A stretch of DNA of 38,520 nt from Apostichopus leukothele. Taxonomy: Eukaryota > Echinodermata > Holothuroidea > Aspidochirotida > Stichopodidae. A program made the translations under genes and the position numbers. Of this stretch, positions 1 through 11,200 are shown in pieces. Each line of letters starts with the position of its first letter. Position 1 is the first letter of the stretch. Below the pieces are notes generated by a model, which saw only the letters and a list, made by a program, of their open reading frames with translations, did not search any database and was not told where the DNA came from. The stretch covers positions 943,320 to 981,839 of the forward strand of contig JAAAKB020000021.1 of the NCBI GenBank assembly GCA_010014835.2, in the 5' to 3' direction.

Positions 1-3000
1 ATTCAGGATGTACAGGAATTTTTCATTTGGGCATGTATGTTCGTCTCAAATAAGTTAAAACATTTTTGTAAATCATGGATACTTCAGATTCACAAGTGAC
101 AGTGGTGCTACATGATAAACTGCTTTAAGTTGTGATTGAAATATACATTGCTTGAGGGAATGGTTCTGTAGGCATCATAATTCCTCATCGTGCATGAGTT
201 GTAATTGATAATACCACTTTCTTGCAGAGTTAGCTGCCCTGCTTGTAATTGTATACATTCTGAGTTTATTGTAGCAGAAGAGAGCTAATACCACATGAAC
301 TGAGTGTATAATCATTTGTGTAAAGACCACAAGCTACTGCCCATCTAGATTGGGTACTGAGTTATAATTAGAAAGGGAATTCTTAGCAGTTGAAAGTAAG
401 AGTTTCACTGCTAAGGTCAGACAGTAACCCAGACCTAGAAGCTGATACACAACAGGTCTGCCCTTTGCTACTTTTCCAGTAGTTCTAGGGAATTTTATCC
501 ACTGCCACAACTTTGACACTTCTGAGACTTTGAATATTTGGACTTGTGGTAATGCATACTGTATGTGAGTACATCAATATTGTTTTATGTTTAACGGTTC
601 TGTTAATTATGTCTTGACTAGCTGATTGTGATATTAACTAGCATCATTTTGCATAGCCAATTGGTGTTGAATTGTTTTCAACTTAAATAGCTTAGGTCTA
701 TTATTTTGACTGGGGGAAGGGGGCATTTCTTAACTTGCATTTGAAGAGGGATTCAAGTTCTCCTTTGCATTTAATGTTGGAGAAGACGTGGTTTGGTCAA
801 TGTGTGTTACACGCGACTTGTGGTAATGCACACTGTATGAGGGTACCACCCACACTTTAAGGGTTTTAAAGATTCAAGTCATATCCTAAGAAGGTTATGG
901 CTAGTATCACCCACACTAAAAGGGTTTTAAAGATACAAGCCAACACTTCAACAGGAGCCTCGGTCTCACGTACCCCGCGTCAACCGGTGTTAGCCCGTGT
1001 TAATACCAAGGCAAAACCAATTTTCACTCGCGGAAAAATGCAAGCGCTTGTTTTTGTCCCCTACCCAGTTGGCAAATGAGGAAAGGGTATTTAGCCATAA
1101 AATAGCCTGAATTTCGACGCCTGTACGTTTAAGTTAATAGTATACTGTGCATTACTGCACTTGATTTTAAAAGTCAAGTATAAGTTTGGAAGTGCTGTTC
1201 ACGTCTCCTATCTTTGGGCTAGGGAAGGAGAAGCTAATAATCTGTTCTGTTGTGTCCTCTTTCATGTATCATTTTGTATGTCAGCTTCAACTTTCTTTAT
1301 ACTCCCTTTCCCTCTCCCCTTGTCAGTATTTCCGCTCTGAATACTATCGCTTACTATACGTAGGACTTCATCAACATCAACTCTTCACATGCAGTGATCT
1401 TTGAGGCATCTTCACAGTTAAAATGACGGTTTGGTTATAATTCACATGGTTCACATGCTGTCTGGAAAAGTAGGGCAAAAGACAGACTACTTGCTAGATC
1501 TTCAGAGACTTTAATTTTTGGTTTTCAATGATTTTGCAAGGGTTACAACTAGTCTTTCTGTTGGTAGGCTAACATAAGGTCCTCATTAGTGTGTAGGTGT
1601 CATAGTAAACCAACCAATGTGTTTTGGTCAGGGAAAAAAGTCTGCAATTTCATTTGTTCAAAAGTGTGGGAACCATGTTTTCAAATCAATATCAGCACAT
1701 AGCCTATATAGAATAATCCTGATCTAACATCCGGCCATGCTTATGTTGATTATTTCATAGTAGTAACGTGCATGTTTGTTTCCCTAGTCAAGTACAAGTT
1801 TACAATACGCCATTCACAAAATATACAGCGTGTGTATGTTTAATGACACTACTACAAAGCAACCTTAGGACAGTTAAACAAACTCTACTATAATGTACAG
1901 ACAACAAGACTGGCAAACCTTACTTTTTTATATAGGTATAAACTTGAATGTCTAGATTTTTGCACCGGACAATCCTTGGAGTAAGTTGTCCTATATCACA
2001 CCACACTGTCATGTAGATACAAGTATACAGATTTAACAGTTTAGCTGAAATTGCATTTGTCATTATGGGTATGGTAAGGCTAAGTATCAGCTAATTATTG
2101 GTGCTATCGGGCAACCGGTGCTCATACAGGCACATGCTACCGCAAGAAAAGGCGTAACCTAACGAGAAAACACATGTGACAAACAGTAATTTTCAAGGAT
2201 ACTTAAGTGCAGTGCTATTAGTATGTGAGAAAAGAGTGACAAAGGAAGCCAAGGTTCTGACTCAGAAACCCTCTCTCAGATTAAAAACAGGTGAAAACGG
2301 TTGGATGAATATATGCCAGCCGGAAAACTTGTCGTGAATGTTGAAAAGGTTAGATTTGGAATGAAGAGGGTAGTGACCTCAAAAGGGTAATTGGGTGGCG
2401 CAGTGCGTGAATGTTACCAGTTGTTATAAGCTACTGTAGGTGGATAGGGGTGCATACCCAATAGGAGACAAGTAAGTTTTGGGATTTATTGGTGACAATT
2501 AATGATTTGATGCACTTTGTAATGTTCCAGTACTGGAGTGGTTATTGTGTTTGAGAGGATGAGCAGAATGGAAATTGCAGTTCTTGAAATGAATTTAAAC
2601 CAAATAAAACCAAATTATCTTTCATTTCTTTCAGGATAAACAATTGTTTTGTAAGACTTGTTTCAACATCCCATGAATTTGAACTTAGGCCTTCTTACTT
2701 TACATCATGTGGTAAAACACTAAAGCAATTTGCAAAAATTTTAACAAGTCTGCACTTGAAAACATAAAGCAACTTATTGAAGAGCATTTGCTTTAATAGA
2801 AACTGCTGAAGTTGTACCCTGTATGTCTTTTCATTGCAAAAACCTTTTTGTTTGAATTTGCTTGTATAGCATGAGTAGTTTAAGAAACTGGAATAGTTTT
2901 TGATTAGTTGCCACATTTCTTTGGTTTGTGACTGCTTTATAGAACAGTCTGCATTTAAGTAGATGTCTCTGTAGTTAAATATATGAAACTATGGTTCGAT

Positions 3001-4050
3001 CAATTGTAAATGTTAAAACCTCTGAAAGAAAGTCAAAACAAAGAACAGCACTATGCCTTAGACCAACCAGCAAATGGAATCCATGCGGTCATGATAATGA
3101 TGACATGCGTGTTTGCGTGTACAGTAATTGACCACTGGCTTGTATTATATGATGTTTACTTTGCGTTTCCTCCCTGTCTCCACTCTGTAGACTTATTTAC
3201 AGTACTTTTCTCTACAAGGACCGTATTGCTTTCTGTGGAGGTCAAAGGTCATTACAATAACAATAGGCTGGTCAATTGCCCATGCAATAAAAGTAGCAAT
3301 AACAGTGATCGAAGTTCCAACTAAGAACATTTTCTACAAAGAATACCTACATGCTAAAATACTGTCAGACAGCTGTATGTGGACTGTTAACCAATCAAAT
3401 CGTCAGAAAATATCTGTTACAGAGAGGGCAAAAGTTCTGTATAATGGTTGTAGTTAGCCATGTTTACAACCCTACGGCAATTCAATGAGTGCTGCTGTAT
3501 TATTGCCGCTGTTTATGATACATAAAGGTGCTTTATACTTTAAAACCTAGATCATAAATGCTCGTGCCGAAATACCTTTTTTATTGAACAATTCTTTAAT
3601 GGAAACACTTTACTTTCATCAAACCATGCCAAAATGTGTATCAAGTTTGCCCAGTCAGAATTTGTTCAACTACTTGTCCCCCAGGCGACCTGAAATTGAT
3701 CAAAATTCTGTGGTTTTGAAAGATCAGTCGATCATTAACGATTCGCCCTGGTACTGATCGCTGTTAAGATAAAGAAAAGGAAAACTGGGTTATTTCCCTC
3801 GGACTACTTCAGTGATAAACTTAGTTGTCTGAAAAGGAATATGGGACAAACATCATTTCTGTTTAAGTGTACAATGTATCTGGATTACAAAGTGGGTCAT
3901 TGAAGAATGTAAAGTTATTTCCTTTATGGGAAAATTTAACATATTTAATGTTATTTCAAATTCAATTATTCCATAACTCTCCAACCTTGTTTTCAGCAGC
4001 ATTTTCTTCAGTGTTTGTAATTCTCTATCTTATGTCTGTTCTTCTTGCAG
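1..4050. other. Non-coding leader, no gene recognised
   Basis: No open frame here resembles a known protein; the longest are 60-104 codons and look like chance. The right edge is a good splice acceptor (pyrimidine-rich, then TTCTTGCAG ending at 4050), so at least the last part is probably an intron in the 5' UTR of the zinc-finger gene, with a non-coding first exon somewhere to the left that I could not place. Two small direct repeats occur (541-571 with 815-845; 847-878 with 905-939), and a locally CpG-richer patch lies at about 950-1130. Confidence 0.55.
541..939. repeat. Two pairs of short diverged direct repeats
   Basis: A ~31-bp block starting GACTTGTGGTAATGCA at 541 recurs at 815 with few changes. 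A ~33-bp block with the core AGGGTTTTAAAGAT at 847-878 recurs at 905-939. The copies lie outside any gene and nothing links them to a known element. Confidence 0.6.
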
Positions 4051-4087
4051 ATCACGCAAATAGGTTATCCTGAAAGATTGGAAACAC
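4051..4087 (+). other. 5' UTR end of coding exon 1
   Basis: The sequence between the splice acceptor ending at 4050 and the ATG at 4088 is read as 5' UTR. It carries a TAG at 4061-4063 in frame with the ATG, which makes 4088 the first possible start in this exon. A second in-frame ATG lies at 4103 and has A at -3, a better initiation context than the first. Confidence 0.6.
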
Positions 4088-5266
4088 ATGGAGGTGGCAA
4101 AGATGACTAAACACATCGACTATCAGAGGATGGATATTGCAAAACGAGTAGCAGAAACCCTTACAAATGTCGACGTTCCAACTTTCAAGGGACATGACAA
4201 AGAAGAAGCTGAAAGTCTGAAACAAGAAATAGCAGATACGAGAGAAAAGTCACCGCTGCTGGATACAGATGGCTCACGTCATCATAGTGTCTCCGGAGAT
4301 ACGAACAATAAACATGAAAGCAAAGAAAGTCTCTCTGCAGGCTTTCCTCCTAGCAGTTTACCTCGTTCAGATGAGTCAAATGTACCGGTACTACACGACG
4401 GGGAAGTTGTTGTACCTACTGTGCCTTTACAAACTAGTGATGATCCATCACATCAGACTATACTTGAAAATACTGAAAACAGTTTGAATGCCTTAAATGA
4501 TTCATGTGCAGACATTTCTGATGGAACATCGATCAGGGATGAAGTAATTCCTTCTCCAAAGTCTTCCATAGATGACGACAAAGTAGTCGTAAGAACTAAA
4601 GGTTCTGATGATCTAGATAATGTGACTGAAAGCGTCAAAGAGGTTTCGATTGCGACCGATGTCAAATGTGCAGCAAAAGAAGAGCTTCCTGAACAAAATA
4701 CTCAGCAACGGGAAGAAACGTCGAACAATGTTCCAGTTGTTTTGAAGAAGAAACCAAAGAAGTTGGAATCGATTCTTTCTAATTTGAAATCAAAGAGTCT
4801 ATTGTCTCAAAGCTCTCCTGTTCGTGAGGAAGTTGTGAACGTTCCTGACGATGAGGAGGAGGATGAACCCATCCCGGAGTTGCCTCCTGGAACAATCATT
4901 GTTACGCCAACCGATGTAGACGTTAAAAAGATAGCAGTTCGCCGGAAAAAACATCGCAAAGTAAGGAAGCATGACTTGCCTTTGAATAAGGCCAAGTTAG
5001 AAGGCATGATTAATGCTGCAACAGACATTAAAGATTTGTGTGGTGTCACCGATGGCATCATTGACTTAGCAACAGTCGAAGAACTACAGCATACCAAGGA
5101 AAGCAAAACAGAAGGATATAGTCAGAATGAAATGAACAGTGCTGGAAATAATAACTCTAATAATCTGCAACCAATCCAAGTCAACCACGGGGGAACCTCT
5201 CAGAGTTTGATTCAAAGTGGGTCTGGAGTCACGACTAACCAGCCAGTGATGATTGGAATAGCACAG
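4088..5266 (+). CDS. Zinc-finger gene, coding exon 1
   Basis: This exon encodes residues 1-393: a Ser/Asp/Glu-rich disordered stretch with an acidic run (DDEEEDEPIPELPPG) and then a basic run (RRKKHRKVRKH). The open frame continues to 5464, but the composition changes after 5266, where CACAG|GTAATT is a clear donor. Splicing to 5926 keeps the frame and moves straight into Q/N/S-rich sequence of the same style, so I end the exon at 5266. There is no finger in this exon. Confidence 0.8.
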
Positions 5267-8200
5267 GTAATTATTCTATTGACACAACTTTGTCTCCTAA
5301 AACTAATACTACTGTCCCTGAGTACAAAAACTGCAGTACACTGTTGCACTTGTACAGCAATTCATCCATTTTGCATAGCAATTTACGATTCGATACCGAA
5401 TAAATTTCTCCCTGTGTTACACATTCAATCCTGGCAACCTACACACTTGTTTATTAGCAAATAGGTTATCTACTGTTTGATATTAAAGGATGAAAGTACA
5501 GCTGAAATTTGTGTTGATATGTCACAGTCCATCAATAAGAAGAAAAAAAAATAGTATATGTAACTTTTGTATCTATTTCAATTGTTATTTTATTCACCTT
5601 TAAAACATATTTTTTATGTCTAGGATGCACCTTCAGGGCAGATGGATAATGAGATCTGCTGCTCAATACAGCATAAATGTGTATGTGACTAGTCAAGTTT
5701 TTGTTGCAAAGTTTCATAGTTTCTATGACCCAGCCATTGATGTTTATTCCATTGTTTCATTATTTTGCATAGCTTCTACATCATGGAATATTAATAAACT
5801 GTTTGTTTATTAATTTGCATTTTCTGTTTCCAAATGGATGTTGTCTGTTTCTCTTGAATGGAGGGAGCTTTTAGATGTAGTTTCACATTTCACTCAAAGT
5901 TTATTCCTTTTTTTTCCTTCCTCAGAATGGTGCATTGAATCAGTCTACTAACCTTACTATGGTCAACTCTGCCTCCACCCAGCTTCAGCTTCTACAACGT
6001 CAACAGTCATTCCAGCAAGCAGATCAGTTCACCTCCATTCCAATTCAGCAACAGGTATCCACACTTCCTTCTGGACAGAATGTAATATTCCAGAGCCCAC
6101 AGAATTCAGTAGGAGCACAGATAATCGTCCAAGGTCAACCGGTGCTTATGAATCATGGCATTGGGTCATCACCTTATCAAGTAGCTGTCAATACTGTCAA
6201 TAGCCAACCAGTGGTCTCTAGTCAACTTCAATCACCAATCCTCACCTCTCATCTTCAACAGTCTAGGTTAGGAAACCAACAACAGTATAGCCCCAATGGC
6301 ATACAAACACCAACAAATCAGATGGTACAACAAACTAGACCTCAGCAACCCTTCTCCCACCAAGTGGGGTCATCTGTCTTCCAGGCAACACCTCAAGCAG
6401 GGGCAACACAGTCCAAGTCTCAGCCAATTTTTGTGCTTCAGAGGGGAGATACCCTGAAACTAGATGCCAGTGGTAATTTAGTGGTGGTAGCTAGAGGGGA
6501 TGTGAAAGTAGATCCCAAGCCAGTAGCAAGTATTAGTCAACAACAGAACATGTTAACTCAAGCTGCTCCAGTCCTTCCTCCATTACGACAAATGCCACCA
6601 GTGGTTTTGACAGCTGCAACAGTTGGTAACAATGCAGCAGCCAGTCCATCTATTTACTCTAGTCCTGTAATCTCAACAGCAGCCGTGAGCTTGCCGTCAT
6701 TAAAACCTATTTCACAACTGACAAGAACTGTTTCTCCAGGAATACTATCTGTGTCAGATGTGACTCCTAGGAGCACCCACCACAGCACCTCAACTGTGAT
6801 TGCTGTAACCAATACTACAGTGAACACAGATGCTTTTGCTACTAAGCAACCTCAACAACAAGGTATTCTAGCACAAGCCTTGAATGCTCCTCAATCGGCA
6901 TACTTAGATTCCGCATCTGGTCTCCATTTAGCAGCTTCAGGACTCATTCGGCAGACAAACTTGCCAAGCGGTGAAGGACAAGCCCTACTGGCCAAGTTGC
7001 AACAACCTCAAGTAATGGAAGCCATAACAAATGCTGCCAATAGCATGAAGAACCCAGTCCATGTACCTGGAACTGCCACACAGCTTCCAAAACAAATCAG
7101 AATTGTTTACCGTACCTCTCAAGCCAGCCAGTTGAAAAATAGCAGTGGATCAAATGAACCACGGAAAGTTACCTTATTTAGCTGTTCTATTTGCACCAAG
7201 ATCTTTCTGAGGAAAGAGACATATGACCAGCACTTAGCTACTCACTATGCAGGATTCAGTTGTTCAAAATGTCTCATGAAGTTTGTTTCATCTTCAGTCC
7301 TGGCTCAACATCAGAAGGTCTGTACGAAGTCAAATGAAGAGAGTAACGTTCCCTTTAGCTGTGCTCACTGCCAGATGCGTTTCAAGTATACTAGAGAACT
7401 TACCCCACATACACAAAGATGTCATCCTGGGAAACCTGTTAAGGCTCTCTTCCACTCCAGTTCTGTTGCCAACAGTAGTCCAAAAGATACCAAAGGTTTG
7501 AACAACAAACCAATTCTTCCTACGCTGCCTATTGCTTCATCAACGCCAAAACCGTCGGTGCTGATACCAAGACCAAGCCAAAAACCTTCAGTAACAGAAA
7601 CAAAACAGACCATAACCATTAAAATTCCTAAAACACCACCTGTAAAAGAAGAGAAAGTTGTTCATGTGGAGAAAGTAAAGTCTCCACGAACTAAGGACGT
7701 TAAAGAAGTGAAAGATGACCTGTGGATCCCCTTGCCAAAGAGCAGAAAACGAAACAAAAAATTAAAAAAGAAGAAACATCCAAAGTATCTGTTTAGTGAC
7801 ACTGTTGAACCTGGTTTTCCAAAGTCAAGGAAAATTAACATATGTGATGAGTGGTATGGCAGCATTCTCATTCATAAAGATCCAGAATGCACAACTTCCA
7901 AACTTATTAAAAAACACGGAGAAAGGAAGAAGTCCGGGAAACGTCCGTACCTATGCAAACTTTGTCCAAAAGACTTCTTTTCTGAACATTGCCTATTCGA
8001 GCACATCAAGATCCACACAAAGCCGTTTACATGCGGTGAGTGCGGCCTGCGGAATGCACGCAAGGACAACATCATGAAACACATACAGCTTGTTCACCAA
8101 GGTCCTAAGTACAAAACCAGAGACAAACGGAGGAAGGAATTCAGAGGTGGTCGGAGCAGAAAGAGGCTAAAACTCTCTGGGGAGAATGAAAGTAATTCAG

Positions 8201-11200
8201 GTAGCGAGGAAGAAAGCGATGGAGAACACGCAAATGGTGGTGAAAACAACAAAAGCAACAACGATCCATATGACAGTGAGACAGAGCTCCCCACCATGGT
8301 GAAGGAAAGCTCCAGACTCAGTAGACTCAAAAGGAGACATCAAAGTAAAATGAACGGTGAGAACCAAGAGCCGGAAAAGAAAGAAATTGAAGAGGATGCC
8401 ATCGACCAGATAACAGATCTAACACCAGATTGCAATTCAGGTGGTAAAGTAGATGCAGAGAGTGTTGAAGAGATAGACCTGACAGCTGATGCAGATGGTA
8501 AAGTAGACATTCATGATGGTTGTAGTAATGATGATGATAGTAAAGGCGTATCTGAGAATGTAAGTGATGTAAGAACCGATACTGGGAATGCAAAAATGGA
8601 AGGGGAGGAAGTTATCACAGTCTCAAATGACTGTGATATGAGTTCAGAGCATGCACCTCCGACCAGTGATGACAGCAAAGGATCTGCTAACACTTCATCT
8701 GAAAGAAATGTTGAAGATAGCAGTGCAAATGAGTCAGTAGTTGTCTGCAAAACTGAGGATGCCCTTCCCAATGATAACAGCAAAGGACCTAAGAGAGCTG
8801 ACAATGATGTTGAAATGGTGGATGTGTCAGATCAAAACCAGCAGAGTGCTCATGAAATGAAACAGAATGACTCCACTAGCTCTACCTCCCAACCTGAGAC
8901 TTCAGAAACTGTCATTGGCTCTGAGAGGATGACCGATAACATCACTCAGTCTGCCAAAAGTGATGACGTTGACGATGCTATAGAAGCTATAGATGACTGC
9001 GAGTTGGAAGCTGAGATGGTGAAGGAAGAGACATCAGGTAAAGCAGTGATTCCACGAGAAGAAACTCCCGAAACTGATGTCATGGATCGGGAGAAATCCG
9101 ATGAAGATATAGCAGATGTAAAGAATGAAGATTTGCTGCCATCAACAGCATTCACGGTGAGTACCTTATTTTGCAGTGATGAAGGTTTCAGTGGCGATGA
9201 TAACGATAAGAACGTACATGGGAATAAAGCAGATGAAACAGAGCAGACTGTAAATAAAAACTTAAATCAATCAGATCTTTCAGGGGCATTATTTGAAGAT
9301 AATCAAGCTGATGACAACACTCTTCCCGTTGAAACGGAAGAGCCAGTTGTGCCTCACATTGTGTCTGTGAGATCTCTTAACCAAGACCAAGAGTGCGAGT
9401 TAGCAGAAGGTTACAAAGAAGAAGAAGAAGAAGAAGAGAATGTTCAACCGTCTGCAGAACCTCAACCAAAGCAACCAAACATTGAAAGCAATGAAATGAT
9501 GGCTCAAATGTCCAATTCTGAAACAGCAGAATCAAGTAAAGACCAAGAAAGTTCAGCTGAATACAAAAACCCAGAAAAGGAACACCTAGTTCCAGTTTTT
9601 TCACCGAGTGGAAGCACTGTTCTTGGCTACAGAGAAGGAGTATCGAAAGATGGTAAAGGTGGAGTAACGACTGGACCAACACCACCAATTTCGACAATGC
9701 CGCCTTTTTCAGGTGGTCACAATCCCTACTTTGTGAATCCATCTAGACAACCATTCTTTTGTCCGCCACCCAAATCGCCTCGAAAACAGGATCAACATCC
9801 TTTCTTGAATGGTTTTGCAAGACCTCCACCTGGGGTTTTCCCATCACAAGGACCCCTTTTTATGCATAACCCATACTTGCATCAGCCTCCACCATACCCA
9901 GGCAGTGCATTCATGTCATCAGATGTAAGGGCGTCACTTTCCAGAGTTTATGGATCTGATCCTAAAAGAAACTTTCCTGGAATGATGGCTGTTGGTAAGG
10001 ATGCAATGGAAAAACAATCAGAACTGTTTGTGCAAAACAGATTGCCTTTTATGGCTTCCAGAATGTCTTATCCAGTTCATCCAAACAACCTGAGCCCAAG
10101 AGAGGGAGTAGCTGTTGCGCACCTCCCATGGATGATGCCTCCAAGTAGTTTCCATCAAAGAGGACCTCACCCTGACTGGGTTCAACCACCATCCCAATCA
10201 CCTGCTGCTGCTAGTGCAGCTCTTGATCTTTCCAACTCTTTGAAGTCTCCTCAGGGTGCCAAAGTTGTAAGGAGTGACGAGATAACCAAATCCAAAGAAT
10301 GCGAGATCATTGCAAGTGGTGATGAATCACCCTCTGATGAAGTCCCAAAAGAAGCTGATACATCCGAGTCATCTACCGTACCTCCTATGCCGAAGCTAAT
10401 AAGGGGAGATGAGATGGGGAAATACAGAACTGCTAATGGATTCCTTCCACATCCAAAAGGGGATGATCTTAGTGATAAGGGGAATACGCAACCAGTGGAT
10501 ATGCCAAAACAGTGCCACAGAGCTGAACCTCAGAAACCTCATCATCCGCTTAATCAACAGTTACCTTGCATTCCAACTAGTCCCTGTCATTACCCACCTC
10601 ATCAAAATATTGATGTTCTTCATCCCAATCCCACAGGTGCATTCCCCCAACAGATGCACCCCCACAGGATTCCTATTCATTATGCACCACCAAATCATCT
10701 CCGACCAACTCTTTCTCCTCTTCAGCAAATGCTTTGCCGGGATGGCTCGACCTTCCAAGGACCATTACTGAGAGGACCCTATCCACCGTTTATGCCCAGG
10801 CCTAACTCTCCTAGGCGTTCATCTCCTTATAATGGTGGATCGCCTGAGAACCCAGCACAGTTAGGAGGCACCTCAGCAACATCACCAAAGAGGATGAGAC
10901 GCTCTCCTGCTAGGCATCAACGTGATCGGAATTCTCGGAATTCCTCTCACTCGTCAACTGATGGAGATGGACCAAAGTCTCCATGGTCAACCACCCCTAA
11001 GAGGTCTTCCCGAAGGTCCAGTGCAGACTCCCGTAGCTCGGAATCTGGTAAAACATTCACTTGTCCTATACCTCCATGCAAGAGGTCTTTCAAGAGACCT
11101 CACTACTTACAGGAACACATTGCGGGTCACGCACGAGCTGGTGAGATCAACCCAGAGAATCCTTTGGCCTCAGTTTCCAAGAAGATTTACACAACTGTCT

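Noticed and set aside
3010-3324. A 104-codon open frame upstream of the zinc-finger gene
   Set aside because: Composition is random, no similarity is recognised, and it lies in sequence that probably is a 5' intron.
5267-5464. Continuation of the first zinc-finger exon as a 458-codon protein
   Set aside because: Sequence after 5266 is hydrophobic and unlike the exon, a clear donor lies at 5266, and splicing to 5926 restores composition and frame. It may still exist as a retained-intron form.
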